Below are positions 17,010 through 26,387 of a stretch of DNA of 64,000 bases, piece by piece. A program made the translations under genes and the position numbers. Position 1 is the stretch's first letter; each line of letters starts with the position of its first letter. Location of the stretch: NCBI RefSeq assembly GCF_034009455.1, contig NZ_CP125380.1, positions 6,553,001-6,617,000 of the forward strand, read 5' to 3'. The stretch comes from Pseudomonas sp. P5_109 (GTDB lineage Bacteria; Pseudomonadota; Gammaproteobacteria; Pseudomonadales; Pseudomonadaceae). Below the pieces are notes generated by a model. It saw nothing but the letters and a program-made list of their open reading frames with translations, searched no databases and was not told where the DNA came from.

Positions 17010-18277
17010 AGCTCAGCATTCTCGGCGCCCGCGTGATCGATCCGGCCAGTGGCCTGGATCAAGTTACCGACATCCATATTGAAGCCTGCAAAGTCGTCGC
17101 CCTTGGCGCTGCGCCAGCCGGTTTTGTCGCCGTCGACACGATCGACGCCAAAGGCCTGGTGGCCGCTCCCGGCCTGGTCGACCTCAATGTTGCCCTGCGC
17201 GAGCCGGGTTACAGCCGTAAAGGCTCGATCGTCAGCGAGACCCGCGCAGCGGCGGCTGGCGGCGTGACCAGCCTGTGCTGCCCGCCAAAAACCAAACCGG
17301 TGCTGGACACCTCGGCCGTGGCCGAACTGATCCTCGACCGCGCCCGTGAGGCTGGCAACACCAAAGTCTTCCCGATTGGCGCCCTGAGCAAAGGTCTGGA
17401 CGGTGAACAGCTGGCTGAGCTCGTGGCCCTGCGCGATGCCGGTTGCGTGGCCTTCGGCAATGGCCTGGAGAGCTTCCGCAACACCCGCACCCTCTGCCGC
17501 GCGCTGGACTACGCAGCAACCTTCGACCTGACGGTGATTTTCAACTCCCAGGATCACGACCTGGCCGAAGGTGGTCTGGCTCACGAAGGTCCGACTGCCA
17601 GCTTCCTTGGCCTGCCGGGCATTCCGGAAAGTGCCGAGACCGTCGCCCTGGCCCGGGATCTGCTGCTGGTTGAACAGACCGGCGTGCGCGCGCACTTCAG
17701 CCAACTCACCAGCGCTCGCGGCGTGGAGCTGATCGCCCAGGCCCAGGCCCGGGGCCTGAAGGTCACCGCGGATGTCGCCCTGTACCAGTTGATCCTGACC
17801 GACGAAGCTCTGATCGGCTTCAGCAGCCTGTATCACGTCCAGCCACCGCTACGCACCCGCGCCGACCGCGAGGGCCTGCGTGCTGCGGTGAAATCGGGGG
17901 TGATCTCGGCGATCTCCAGTCACCACCAACCCCATGAGCGTGACGCCAAATTGGCACCGTTCGGCGCCACCGAGCCGGGCATCAGCAGCGTCGAACTGCT
18001 GCTGCCGATGGCGATGACCCTGGTCGAAGACGGCCTGTTGGACCTGCCGACGCTGCTCAAGCGCCTGAGCACCGGCCCTGCCGAGGCCTTGCGCCTGCCG
18101 GCAGGCAAACTGGCGGTGGGTGGCGCGGCGGACATCGTGCTGTTCGACCCTGCGGCCTCGACCGTCGCCGGTGAAACCTGGTTGTCGAAGGGCGAGAACT
18201 GCCCGTTCATCGGCCACAGCCTGCCGGGTGTGGTGCGTTACACCCTGGTGGATGGGCGGATCAGCCACCAGGCGTAA
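17006..18277 (+). CDS. pyrC': Dihydroorotase-like PyrC', non-catalytic
   Basis: 423 residues with an amidohydrolase fold. Where active dihydroorotases have the metal motif D-x-H-x-H-L-R, this protein reads [12 protein letters not shown]: both metal histidines are gone. Pseudomonas pyrC' is known to encode an inactive dihydroorotase that forms a dodecamer with PyrB and is needed for ATCase assembly. It starts at a GTG overlapping the pyrB stop by 3 nt, which fits equimolar synthesis. An active dihydroorotase must be encoded elsewhere. Confidence 0.93.
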   Translation: MKLSILGARVIDPASGLDQVTDIHIEACKVVALGAAPAGFVAVDTIDAKGLVAAPGLVDLNVALREPGYSRKGSIVSETRAAAAGGVTSLCCPPKTKPVLDTSAVAELILDRAREAGNTKVFPIGALSKGLDGEQLAELVALRDAGCVAFGNGLESFRNTRTLCRALDYAATFDLTVIFNSQDHDLAEGGLAHEGPTASFLGLPGIPESAETVALARDLLLVEQTGVRAHFSQLTSARGVELIAQAQARGLKVTADVALYQLILTDEALIGFSSLYHVQPPLRTRADREGLRAAVKSGVISAISSHHQPHERDAKLAPFGATEPGISSVELLLPMAMTLVEDGLLDLPTLLKRLSTGPAEALRLPAGKLAVGGAADIVLFDPAASTVAGETWLSKGENCPFIGHSLPGVVRYTLVDGRISHQA

Positions 18278-18280
18278 CAC

Positions 18281-18371
18281 TGTGGCGAGGGGGCTTGCCC
18301 CCGCTGGGCTGCGCAGCAGACCTGTTTTGGGGTCGCTTCGCGACCCAACGGGAGCAAGCTCCCTCACCACA
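18281..18371. repeat. D-type REPIN
   Basis: Arms tgtggcgagggggcttgccc and gggagcaagctccctcaccaca flank inner complementary ggtcgcttcgcgacc. It lies between the convergent pyrC' and TM2 genes and may serve as a transcript end. Confidence 0.88.
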
Positions 18372-18376
18372 ACTGA

Positions 18377-18805
18377 CTAAAAGGCGCCGCGACTCTGCGC
18401 GTTACGCACCGAAACCTGGTCATTCAACGTCCAGAAGTCATACAGCACGCCAATAAAGAACAACCCGCCCGTCAGCAGGTACAGCAACCCGCTGATCCAT
18501 TTCCCCTGATACATCCGATGCACACCGAACACACCTAGAAACGTCAGCAGAATCCACGCCACGTTGTATTCGATGGGGCCGGCGGTAAACCGCAGGTCAG
18601 CCTCGCGATCCATCGCCGGGATCAGGAAAAGGTCGATCAGCCAGCCGATCCCCAGCAAGCCAAAGGTGAAGAACCAGATCGTCCCGGTCACCGGCTTGCC
18701 GTAATAGAAGCGGTGAGCGCCGGTAAAACCAAAAATCCACAGCAGGTAACCGATCACTTTGCTGTGGGTGTCTTGTTGCGGGACAGCCTGTTGATAGGGG
18801 TTCAT
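18377..18805 (-). CDS. TM2 domain membrane protein
   Basis: A 142-residue inner-membrane protein. YLLWIFGFTGAHRFYYGK is the TM2 signature, and a related segment, LTFLGVFGVHRMYQGKW, follows later, so the protein carries two TM2-like halves with about four helices. Function unknown. The start MNPYQQAV is supported by GAGGT 6 nt upstream; 13 further upstream residues in frame are ignored. Transcribed divergently from the NlpC/P60 gene. Confidence 0.85.
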   Translation of the reverse strand: MNPYQQAVPQQDTHSKVIGYLLWIFGFTGAHRFYYGKPVTGTIWFFTFGLLGIGWLIDLFLIPAMDREADLRFTAGPIEYNVAWILLTFLGVFGVHRMYQGKWISGLLYLLTGGLFFIGVLYDFWTLNDQVSVRNAQSRGAF

Positions 18806-18951
18806 GAATGACCTCGATTCGCGCGATAGATAAATATTCTTCATTTCTTTGTGACTTTTTTACAGGCACCCGACGTATGGCAAATGCTAGCTTCGCACCT
18901 GTCAAAGCCTTGTAACACCGGACTTCTGTCCGACAATTGCGCCATTTTGCC

Positions 18952-19015
18952 GCTTTTTTGCCACCATTGCCCCCCGGGTTGAATCGACCAACGGCCTCGG
19001 AAGCGGCAAAAAAGC
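18952..19015. promoter_or_regulatory. 11-bp inverted repeat in divergent spacer
   Basis: Perfect arms gcttttttgcc (18952-18962) and ggcaaaaaagc (19005-19015), 42 nt apart, between the divergent TM2 and NlpC/P60 genes. A TATAAA-like -10 lies just after it, toward the plus-strand gene. Possible regulator site; unverified. Confidence 0.35.
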
Positions 19016-19056
19016 TGTTATAAAGTTGCGCGCTAACTTATTAAGAGCCTTGCCTA

Positions 19057-19674
19057 ATGCGTTCATTTTTCAAGACATGGCTAACCATTTGCCTTTTGAT
19101 GCCACTGGCCGCCCACGCCACCAATCGTGAGCAACGTCTTCCTAACGTTAATGGTTACACCCCAAAATCCCATGCCTCTGCTCCTTCGAGCAAAGACAAA
19201 AAATCCGCTAAACATGCTCCAACCCTGGCCAGCAACAGCGGCCTGGTTCCACCGATGGGCACCAAGGTCAGTAGCGACGTGCTGAGCCGCGCCGTGAACG
19301 TCCTTGGCACTCCCTATCGTTGGGGCGGCAGTAGCCCAAGCAAAGGCTTCGATTGCAGCGGCCTGGTGAAATACGCGTTCAACGACGCCACGTTCGACCT
19401 GCCACGCACCTCCAACGCCATGGCCAGCGGTCATGGGGAGAAAGTCGATCGCAACGACCTGAAGCCGGGCGACCTGATTTTCTTCAACATCAAGAGCCGT
19501 CGGGTCAATCACGTTGCCATTTACCTGGGTAACGACCGCTTCATCCACGCGCCACGTCGCGGCAAGTCGGTGAGCATCGACACTTTGAAGAAACCGTACT
19601 GGGAAAGCCACTACGTGGTTGCCAAGCGGGTTCTGCCGAAAGAGCCGAATCAGTTGCGTGTGGTTCAGCGTTGA
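19057..19674 (+). CDS. NlpC/P60 (C40) peptidoglycan endopeptidase
   Basis: 205 residues. A signal peptide of about 21 residues (TWLTICLLMPLAAHA) leads to a Ser/Lys-rich linker, then an NlpC/P60 domain from about residue 73: GTPYRWGG, catalytic Cys in FDCSGLV, His in VNHVAIYLG and a third polar residue near FIHAPR. Expected to cleave peptide cross-links of peptidoglycan in the periplasm. It resembles the Spr/MepS-type enzymes but lacks an obvious lipobox. It is transcribed alone; a D-type REPIN follows. Confidence 0.9.
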   Translation: MRSFFKTWLTICLLMPLAAHATNREQRLPNVNGYTPKSHASAPSSKDKKSAKHAPTLASNSGLVPPMGTKVSSDVLSRAVNVLGTPYRWGGSSPSKGFDCSGLVKYAFNDATFDLPRTSNAMASGHGEKVDRNDLKPGDLIFFNIKSRRVNHVAIYLGNDRFIHAPRRGKSVSIDTLKKPYWESHYVVAKRVLPKEPNQLRVVQR

Positions 19675-19704
19675 TTGGCTAATGCCCACCTGAAGGTGAG
19701 CACT

Positions 19705-19836
19705 TGTGGCGAGGGGGCTTGCCCCCGTTGGGGCGCGCAGCGCCCCCAAAGCCAGCTTAATGGTTTTATCAGGGACAACCCGCTGCCTGCTTTGCGTCTG
19801 CTCCGCAGCCGAACGGGGGCAAGCCCCCTCGCCACA
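19705..19836. repeat. D-type REPIN (long form, 132 bp)
   Basis: Outer arms tgtggcgagggggcttgccc and its complement ending gccaca, with a spacer larger than in the 91-bp copy at 18281. It lies between convergent C40 peptidase and pilT genes. Confidence 0.9.
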
Positions 19837-19850
19837 GGTCCCGCGCAACT

Positions 19851-20885
19851 TCAAAAACCATCCGGTGACCGCGCCTTCTCCCGCGCATGATCACGACTGA
19901 TCACCCCTCTGGCCACCAGGTCCTTCAAGCTCATATCCAGCGTCTGCATCCCCAGCGCCCCTCCCGACTGAATCGCCGAATACATCTGCGCCACCTTGTC
20001 CTCGCGGATCAGGTTGCGGATCGCCGACGTCCCCAGCATGATCTCGTGGGCCGCGATGCGCCCACCACCGACCTTTTTCACCAAGGTCTGGGATACCACC
20101 GCCAGCAGCGACTCGGAGAGCATCGAGCGCACCATCGACTTCTCGTCCCCCGGAAACACGTCGACCACCCGGTCGATGGTTTTCGCCGCAGACGTGGTGT
20201 GCAGCGTGCCGAACACCAGATGGCCGGTTTCGGCGGCGGTCAAAGCCAGGCGAATGGTCTCCAGATCGCGCATCTCTCCTACCAGAATCACATCGGGGTC
20301 TTCTCGCAGTGCCGAACGCAAGGCGCTGGCGAAACTACGGGTATCGCGATGGACTTCACGCTGGTTGATCAGGCATTTGCGCGGCTCGTGGACGAATTCG
20401 ATAGGGTCCTCGATGGTAAGGATGTGGTGATGACGATGAGTGTTCAGGTAATCGATCATCGCCGCCAGCGTGGTGGACTTGCCGGAGCCGGTGGGACCGG
20501 TCACCAGTACCAGGCCACGGGGCGCATCGGTCATTTTGCGGAACACATCCCCCATGCCCAGCTCATCCATGCTCTGCACTTTCGACGGGATGGTGCGAAA
20601 CACCGCGCCCGCGCCACGGTTCTGATTGAATGCATTGACTCGAAAACGCGCCACACCGGGCACTTCAAAGGAAAAGTCGGTTTCCAGATGGTTCTCGAAG
20701 TCCACCCGCTGGGCGTCATTCATGATTGCATCGATCAGCGCCTGCACCTGAGCATGATCGAGGGCCGGCAGGTTGATGCGCCGCACATCGCCATCTACCC
20801 GAATCATCGGCGGCAGGCCGGCGGACAAGTGCAGGTCGGATGCACCCTGTTTAGCGCTGAATGCCAGCAGTTCGGTGATATCCAT
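19851..20885 (-). CDS. pilT: PilT, pilus retraction ATPase
   Basis: 344 residues, the same length as P. aeruginosa PilT. Walker A GPTGSGKST, Asp box TIEDPIEFVH, Walker B ILVGEMRDLET, and His box FGTLHTTSAAKTIDR. A cytoplasmic hexameric ATPase that depolymerises type IV pili for twitching. The start MDITELL is chosen over an upstream MRGA extension. In P. aeruginosa pilU follows pilT; here a REPIN and an unrelated gene do. Divergent from yggS with 56 nt between. Confidence 0.96.
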   Translation of the reverse strand: MDITELLAFSAKQGASDLHLSAGLPPMIRVDGDVRRINLPALDHAQVQALIDAIMNDAQRVDFENHLETDFSFEVPGVARFRVNAFNQNRGAGAVFRTIPSKVQSMDELGMGDVFRKMTDAPRGLVLVTGPTGSGKSTTLAAMIDYLNTHRHHHILTIEDPIEFVHEPRKCLINQREVHRDTRSFASALRSALREDPDVILVGEMRDLETIRLALTAAETGHLVFGTLHTTSAAKTIDRVVDVFPGDEKSMVRSMLSESLLAVVSQTLVKKVGGGRIAAHEIMLGTSAIRNLIREDKVAQMYSAIQSGGALGMQTLDMSLKDLVARGVISRDHAREKARSPDGF

Positions 20886-20941
20886 TGCGCCTCTCAATTC
20901 CAGTAGAATGCCGCGAACCTTCAGACCGCTGGCGCCTCTTG

Positions 20942-21628
20942 ATGTCCACCATAGCAGACAACATTCTTCAGGTTAGTTCGCGCATAAACGCCGCAACACT
21001 CGCCGCCAACCGCGCCGAAAACAGTGTCCGGTTGCTGGCCGTGAGCAAGACCAAACCCGCACAAGACCTGCGTGAAGCCTACGCCGCCGGCCTGCGCGAC
21101 TTTGGCGAGAACTACCTGCAGGAAGCGCTGGGCAAACAATTGGAACTGGCCGACCTGCCCTTGATCTGGCACTTCATTGGCCCCATTCAATCGAACAAGA
21201 CTCGTGCTATCGCCGAGCACTTCGACTGGGTGCATTCCGTGGATCGTCTGAAAATCGCACAACGCCTGTCCGAACAACGTCCCGCCGACTTGCCGCCCCT
21301 GAACATCTGCATTCAGGTCAATGTCAGCGGTGAAGCCAGCAAATCCGGCTGTACCCCGGCCGATCTGCCGGCCCTGGCCAATGCCATCAGCGCCCTGCCG
21401 CGCTTGAAATTGCGCGGGCTGATGGCTATCCCTGAGCCGACTGAAGATCGCGCCGCCCAGGATGCCGCGTTTGCTGCCGTGCAAAGCCTGCAGGCCAGCC
21501 TGAACCTGCCACTCGACACACTTTCCATGGGCATGAGCCACGACCTTGAGTCGGCCATCGCCCAGGGTGCCACCTGGGTCCGTATCGGAACGGCCTTGTT
21601 TGGCGCTCGCGATTACGATCGGCCATAA
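20942..21628 (+). CDS. yggS: YggS-type PLP homeostasis protein
   Basis: A 228-residue single-domain PLP-binding alanine-racemase-like barrel. The Schiff-base lysine is in LLAVSKTKP, and later MGMSHDLESAI and GTALFGARDY mark the phosphate site. Members maintain free pyridoxal phosphate and amino-acid balance rather than catalyse racemisation. It heads the conserved yggS-proC-yggT-yggU cluster. The start MSTIADNI at 20942 gives the family length. Confidence 0.93.
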   Translation: MSTIADNILQVSSRINAATLAANRAENSVRLLAVSKTKPAQDLREAYAAGLRDFGENYLQEALGKQLELADLPLIWHFIGPIQSNKTRAIAEHFDWVHSVDRLKIAQRLSEQRPADLPPLNICIQVNVSGEASKSGCTPADLPALANAISALPRLKLRGLMAIPEPTEDRAAQDAAFAAVQSLQASLNLPLDTLSMGMSHDLESAIAQGATWVRIGTALFGARDYDRP

Positions 21629-21663
21629 CCCATGGCTGACTCTCTTCTTTATAAGGACCTGAC

Positions 21664-22482
21664 ATGAGCAAGACGCGTATTGCCTTTATCGGTGCCGGCA
21701 ACATGGCCGCCAGCCTGATCGGCGGCCTGCGGGCCAAGGGTCTGGAAGCGGCGCAGATCCGTGCCAGCGATCCGGGCGAAGAAACCCGTGCCCGCGTGAG
21801 CGCTGAGCACGGCATCGAAACCTTCGCCGACAACGCCCAGGCCATCGACGGCGCCGACGTCGTCGTCCTCGCGGTCAAGCCGCAGGCGATGAAAGCCGTG
21901 TGCGAAGCGATTCGCCCAAGCCTCAAGCCCCATCAGCTGGTGGTGTCGATTGCCGCAGGCATCACTTGCGCCAGCATGAACAACTGGCTCGGCGCCCAGC
22001 CGATCGTGCGCTGCATGCCCAACACCCCGGCGCTGTTGCGTCAGGGCGTGAGCGGCCTGTTCGCCACCGCCGAAGTGACTGCCGAACAGCGTCAGCACGC
22101 CCAGGAGCTGCTGTCCGCGGTCGGCATCGCCCTTTGGCTGAATGAAGAGCAGCAACTGGACGCCGTCACTGCCGTTTCCGGTTCGGGCCCGGCGTATTTC
22201 TTCCTGCTGATCGAAGCCATGACCGCCGCGGGTGTGAAACTCGGTCTGCCGGCGGACATCGCCGCGCAACTGACATTGCAAACCGCACTGGGCGCCGCCC
22301 ACATGGCTGTCTCCAGCGACGTCGACGCCGCCGAGTTGCGCCGCCGTGTCACCTCGCCTGCTGGCACCACTGAAGCTGCAATCAAGTCGTTCCAGGCCAA
22401 TGGTTTTGAAGCCATGGTCGAGAAAGCACTCGGCGCTGCCGCGCATCGCTCGGCCGAGATGGCCGAACAACTGGGTCAATAA
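21664..22482 (+). CDS. proC: Pyrroline-5-carboxylate reductase
   Basis: A 272-residue NAD(P)H-dependent enzyme for the last step of proline synthesis. N-terminal dinucleotide motif FIGAGNMAASLIGGL, then VVLAVKPQ, MPNTPALL and the C-terminal signature SGSGPAYFFLLIEAM. It lies 35 nt after yggS with a near-consensus ribosome site, followed 10 nt later by yggT, so it is very probably in one operon. Confidence 0.96.
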   Translation: MSKTRIAFIGAGNMAASLIGGLRAKGLEAAQIRASDPGEETRARVSAEHGIETFADNAQAIDGADVVVLAVKPQAMKAVCEAIRPSLKPHQLVVSIAAGITCASMNNWLGAQPIVRCMPNTPALLRQGVSGLFATAEVTAEQRQHAQELLSAVGIALWLNEEQQLDAVTAVSGSGPAYFFLLIEAMTAAGVKLGLPADIAAQLTLQTALGAAHMAVSSDVDAAELRRRVTSPAGTTEAAIKSFQANGFEAMVEKALGAAAHRSAEMAEQLGQ

Positions 22483-22492
22483 GGAGCTTTTC

Positions 22493-23083
22493 ATGATTGG
22501 ATTGAACACCGCAGCGGTCTACGTGCTGCAAACCCTCGGCAGCCTGTACCTGCTGATCGTGCTGATGCGCTTCGTACTGCAACTGGTGCGGGCGAACTTC
22601 TACAACCCGATCTGCCAGTTCGCCGTGAAAGCCACCCAGCCGCTGCTCAAGCCGCTGCGCCGAATCATCCCGAGCGTGTTCGGCCTGGACATGTCCTCGC
22701 TGGTGCTGGCGATCCTGGTGCAACTGGCACTGATGGCCCTGACCCTGTTGCTGACCTACGGCACCACTGGTAATCCGCTGCAACTGCTGATCTGGTCGAT
22801 CATCGGTGTGACCGCGCTGTTCCTGAATATTTTCTTCTTTGCCCTGATCATCAGCGTGATCCTGTCCTGGGTCGCCCCGGGCAGCCATAACCCGGGCGCC
22901 GAACTGGTGAACGACATCTGCGGGCCAGCCCTGGCGCCGTTCCGCAAGTTCCTGCCGAACCTGGGCGGGCTGGATCTGTCGCCGATCTTTGCGTTCCTGG
23001 CGATCAAGCTGATCGACATGCTGGTGATCAACAACCTCGCCGCCATGACCATGATGCCGGAAATCCTCCGCGTGTTGATCTGA
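22493..23083 (+). CDS. yggT: YggT family membrane protein
   Basis: 196 residues with two YGGT repeats, each a pair of hydrophobic helices: around residues 8-28 and 65-90, then 100-125 and 160-185. The YGGT repeat motif NP-x-C is seen in FYNPICQFAVKATQPLLKPLRRIIP. Function not established; linked by neighbourhood to membrane stress or division. AAGGAG precedes the start; yggU follows 4 nt after its stop. Confidence 0.9.
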   Translation: MIGLNTAAVYVLQTLGSLYLLIVLMRFVLQLVRANFYNPICQFAVKATQPLLKPLRRIIPSVFGLDMSSLVLAILVQLALMALTLLLTYGTTGNPLQLLIWSIIGVTALFLNIFFFALIISVILSWVAPGSHNPGAELVNDICGPALAPFRKFLPNLGGLDLSPIFAFLAIKLIDMLVINNLAAMTMMPEILRVLI

Positions 23084-23087
23084 CCCG

Positions 23088-23381
23088 GTGAGCTGGTTTC
23101 GCTGGGAAGGTGACGACCTGATTCTGGAGTGTCACCTGCAACCGGCAGCCCGTAGCGATGGTTTCTGCGGGCTGCACGGTGATCGCCTGAAGATCCGCCT
23201 GACCGCGCCGCCGGTCGAGGGCAAGGCCAACGCCTATCTGATGGCGTTCCTGGCCAAGGCCTTTGGCGTGTCCAAGAGCCAGGTCAGTTTGATCAGTGGC
23301 GAGTTGAACCGGCAGAAGCGGGTGCGAATCTGCTCGCCGAAGAAGTTGCCGGACTTGCCTGATCTGGTGCGTCCAGTCTGA
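23088..23381 (+). CDS. yggU: YggU / DUF167 family protein
   Basis: A 97-residue small basic protein with the DUF167 hallmarks LRLTAPPVEGKANAYL-like (here IRLTAPPVEGKANAYLMAF) and SQVSLISGELNRQKRVRI. GTG start 4 nt after the yggT stop. Function unknown. Last gene of the yggS-proC cluster, closed by an inverted C-type repeat pair. Confidence 0.9.
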   Translation: MSWFRWEGDDLILECHLQPAARSDGFCGLHGDRLKIRLTAPPVEGKANAYLMAFLAKAFGVSKSQVSLISGELNRQKRVRICSPKKLPDLPDLVRPV

Positions 23382-23398
23382 TCCACCGAGTCGTCTCA

Positions 23399-23462
23399 TT
23401 CGCGAGCAAGCCCGCTCCCACATTGGAATGCGATCTCCTGTGGGAGCGGGCTTGCTCGCGAA
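23399..23462. repeat. C-type REP pair, outward orientation
   Basis: Arm order is reversed relative to the 90-bp REPINs (ttcgcgagcaagcccgctcc first, then gggagcgggcttgctcgcgaa), span 64 bp. It lies between yggU and metX. Confidence 0.9.
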
Positions 23463-23565
23463 GGCCGCACCGCGGTTCTGCTGAATGAAATCAGGCCCGA
23501 TCGTTGCTTGCCGCTGACCCCAGCGGTCTTTAGACTTACGCCTCATTTCAATGAGAGCAGGGTCG

Positions 23566-24705
23566 ATGCCAGCTGCCTTTCCCCCCGATTCTGTTGGTCT
23601 GGTAACGCCGCAAGTGGCGCACTTCAGCGAGCCGCTGGCCTTGGCCTGTGGTCGTTCGCTCCCGGCCTATGACCTGATTTACGAAACCTACGGCACGCTG
23701 AACGCCACGGCGAGCAACGCCGTGCTGATCTGCCACGCCTTGTCCGGTCACCACCATGCCGCCGGCTACCACAGCACCGACGACCGCAAGCCCGGTTGGT
23801 GGGACAGCTGCATCGGTCCCGGCAAGCCGATCGACACCAGCAAGTTCTTCGTGGTCAGCCTGAACAACCTCGGCGGCTGCAACGGTTCCACCGGCCCCAG
23901 CAGCATAAATCCGGAGACCGGCAAGCCGTTCGGCGCCGACTTCCCGGTCTTGACCGTCGAAGATTGGGTGCACAGCCAGGCGCGCCTGGCCGATCGACTC
24001 GGCATCGCCCAGTTCGCGGCCGTGATCGGCGGCAGCCTCGGCGGCATGCAGGCGATGCAATGGAGCATCACCTACCCTGACCGCATCCGTCACTGCCTGG
24101 CCATCGCCTCGGCACCCAAGCTGTCGGCGCAGAACATCGCCTTCAACGAAGTGGCGCGCCAGGCGATCCTCACCGACCCCGAGTTCCACGGCGGTTCGTT
24201 CCAGGAACACAACGTGATCCCCAAGCGCGGCCTGATGCTGGCGCGGATGGTCGGGCACATCACCTACCTGTCCGACGACTCCATGGGTGAAAAATTCGGC
24301 CGCGGGCTCAAGAGCGAGAAGCTCAACTACGACTTCCACAGCGTCGAGTTCCAGGTTGAAAGCTACCTGCGTTATCAGGGTGAAGAGTTCTCCGGGCGCT
24401 TCGATGCCAACACGTACCTGTTGATGACCAAAGCGCTCGACTACTTCGATCCGGCGGCGAACTTCGACGATAACCTGGCAAAAACCTTTGAAGGTGCCAA
24501 AGCCAAGTTCTGCGTGATGTCGTTCACCACCGACTGGCGCTTCTCCCCTGCCCGCTCGCGGGAACTGGTGGACGCGCTGATGGCCGCGCGCAAGGACGTC
24601 TGCTACCTCGAGATCGACGCACCGCAAGGCCACGACGCCTTCCTGATTCCGATCCCGCGCTACCTGCAGGCATTCGGCAATTACATGAACCGCATTACGT
24701 TGTGA
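23566..24705 (+). CDS. metXS: Homoserine O-succinyltransferase (MetX type)
   Basis: A 379-residue alpha/beta hydrolase acyltransferase of methionine synthesis. The nucleophile lies in [12 protein letters not shown] (Ser about 149), with C-terminal Asp in FTTDWRFSP and His in GHDAFL. MetX enzymes were classically annotated as acetyltransferases, but the Pseudomonas ones use succinyl-CoA according to published work on the family. The start [12 protein letters not shown] is preferred to an ATG five codons upstream. metW begins 7 nt after its stop. Confidence 0.93.
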   Translation: MPAAFPPDSVGLVTPQVAHFSEPLALACGRSLPAYDLIYETYGTLNATASNAVLICHALSGHHHAAGYHSTDDRKPGWWDSCIGPGKPIDTSKFFVVSLNNLGGCNGSTGPSSINPETGKPFGADFPVLTVEDWVHSQARLADRLGIAQFAAVIGGSLGGMQAMQWSITYPDRIRHCLAIASAPKLSAQNIAFNEVARQAILTDPEFHGGSFQEHNVIPKRGLMLARMVGHITYLSDDSMGEKFGRGLKSEKLNYDFHSVEFQVESYLRYQGEEFSGRFDANTYLLMTKALDYFDPAANFDDNLAKTFEGAKAKFCVMSFTTDWRFSPARSRELVDALMAARKDVCYLEIDAPQGHDAFLIPIPRYLQAFGNYMNRITL

Positions 24706-24712
24706 GAAAGCC

Positions 24713-25333
24713 ATGAGAGCTGATCTGGAAATCATCCAGGAATGGATCCCCGCCGGCAGCCGCGTGCTTGACCTCGGCTGCGGCGATGGCGAACTGCTGA
24801 CTTGGCTGCGCGACAACAAGCAAGTCACCGGCTATGGCCTGGAAAACGACGCCGACAACATTGCCGAATGCGTGGCCAAGGGCATCAACGTCATCGAACA
24901 GGACCTGGACAAGGGCCTGGGCAACTTTGCCAGCAACAGCTTCGATATCGTGGTCATGACCCAGGCGCTGCAAGCGGTGCACTACCCGGACAAGATCCTC
25001 GACGAAATGCTGCGGGTCGGCCGCCAGTGCATCATCACCTTCCCGAATTTCGGGCACTGGCGCTGCCGCTGGTACCTTGCGAGCAAGGGCCGGATGCCGG
25101 TTTCTGAATTCCTTCCTTACACTTGGTACAACACGCCGAACATCCACTTCTGTACCTTCGCGGACTTTGAAGCCTTGTGTCGCGAACGTGAAGCGAAGGT
25201 CATTGATCGGCTTGCCGTGGATCAACAGCATCGGCACGGGTGGGCCAGTAAGCTATGGCCTAATCTGTTAGGTGAGATCGGAATCTACCGCGTCAGCAGT
25301 CCGGGACTTTCCGACCACAAGGTCGCGGTCTGA
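24713..25333 (+). CDS. metW: MetW, methionine biosynthesis partner protein
   Basis: A 206-residue SAM-methyltransferase-fold protein: RVLDLGCGDGELL, then an LE-rich motif at GYGLENDADN and IVVMTQALQAVHYP. MetW is encoded next to metX in many proteobacteria and supports MetX activity, the two probably acting as a complex. The tight 7-nt spacing agrees. Cytoplasmic. Confidence 0.93.
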   Translation: MRADLEIIQEWIPAGSRVLDLGCGDGELLTWLRDNKQVTGYGLENDADNIAECVAKGINVIEQDLDKGLGNFASNSFDIVVMTQALQAVHYPDKILDEMLRVGRQCIITFPNFGHWRCRWYLASKGRMPVSEFLPYTWYNTPNIHFCTFADFEALCREREAKVIDRLAVDQQHRHGWASKLWPNLLGEIGIYRVSSPGLSDHKVAV

Positions 25334-25359
25334 TCCACCCTATTTCAAGGAGAACGATC

Positions 25360-25794
25360 ATGGGTCGTCTAGCGTTGCTTCTAATCACTGCCTGCCTGAG
25401 CGTCACCACCATGGCCGCCGACGCCATCAAGAGCGAACGCCAGGAAACCTTCGGTGACGTGACGGTGCATTACAACACCTTCAACTCCACCTACCTGCTA
25501 CCGGACGTTGCCAAAGCCGCCCAACTGACGCGCGCCAAGGACCAGGGCGTGATCAACATTTCGGTGATCAAGGCCGGCACGCCGATGATGGCCGAGGTCA
25601 GCGGCACCGTTAAAGACCTGACCAGCCAAAGCTACACACTGAACTTCAAACAAGTCACCGAGCAGGGAGCGATCTACTACATCGCCCAATACCCGGTACC
25701 CCAGCAGGAAATCCGCACCTTCGACATCAAGGTGCAGACCGGCGACAAAATCAACACCATCAATTTCAACCAAGAGCTCTTCCCCGGCCAATGA
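25360..25794 (+). CDS. DUF4426 secreted protein
   Basis: 144 residues. A signal peptide ([17 protein letters not shown], cleaved after about residue 20) leads to a beta-rich DUF4426 domain containing [13 protein letters not shown]. Probably periplasmic. No known activity; it recurs between metW and rdgB in pseudomonads. The end overlaps rdgB by 4 nt (ATGA). Confidence 0.88.
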   Translation: MGRLALLLITACLSVTTMAADAIKSERQETFGDVTVHYNTFNSTYLLPDVAKAAQLTRAKDQGVINISVIKAGTPMMAEVSGTVKDLTSQSYTLNFKQVTEQGAIYYIAQYPVPQQEIRTFDIKVQTGDKINTINFNQELFPGQ

Positions 25795-26387
25795 CCAACT
25801 TCACGCAACTCGTATTGGCCAGCCATAACGCCGGCAAACTCAAGGAACTCCAGGCCATGCTCGGCGAATCGGTGCAACTGCGCTCGATCGGCGAGTTCAG
25901 CAGCGTCGAGCCTGAAGAAACCGGTCTGTCGTTCGTCGAGAACGCCATCCTCAAGGCCCGCAATGCCGCGCGTATTTCCGGCCTGCCGGCGCTGGCCGAC
26001 GATTCCGGGCTGGCCGTGGACTTCCTCGGCGGTGCGCCAGGTATCTACTCGGCGCGTTATGCCGACGGCAAGGGTGATGCGGCGAACAACGCCAAGCTGC
26101 TCGACGTGTTGAAAGACGTGCCTGAAGCCGAACGTGGCGCACAGTTCGTGTGCGTGCTGGCGCTGGTGCGTCACGCTGACGATCCGCTGCCGATCCTCTG
26201 CGAAGGTTTGTGGCACGGGCGCATCCTGACCCAGGCCAGCGGCGATCACGGTTTTGGCTACGACCCGCTGTTCTGGGTACCGGAGCGCGATTGCTCCAGC
26301 GCCGAGCTGGGCCCGGGCGACAAGAATCAGATCAGCCACCGCGCCCGTGCAATGGATCTGCTGCGCCAGCGTCTGGGCTTGAAATGA
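25791..26387 (+). CDS. rdgB: RdgB/HAM1 non-canonical purine NTP pyrophosphatase
   Basis: A 198-residue house-cleaning enzyme hydrolysing dITP, XTP and related nucleotides to monophosphates. N-terminal [11 protein letters not shown], metal/active-site [10 protein letters not shown], then GIYSARYA and HGFGYDPLF. Overlaps DUF4426 upstream and hemW downstream by 4 nt each, indicating coupled translation. Confidence 0.95.
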   Translation: MTNFTQLVLASHNAGKLKELQAMLGESVQLRSIGEFSSVEPEETGLSFVENAILKARNAARISGLPALADDSGLAVDFLGGAPGIYSARYADGKGDAANNAKLLDVLKDVPEAERGAQFVCVLALVRHADDPLPILCEGLWHGRILTQASGDHGFGYDPLFWVPERDCSSAELGPGDKNQISHRARAMDLLRQRLGLK

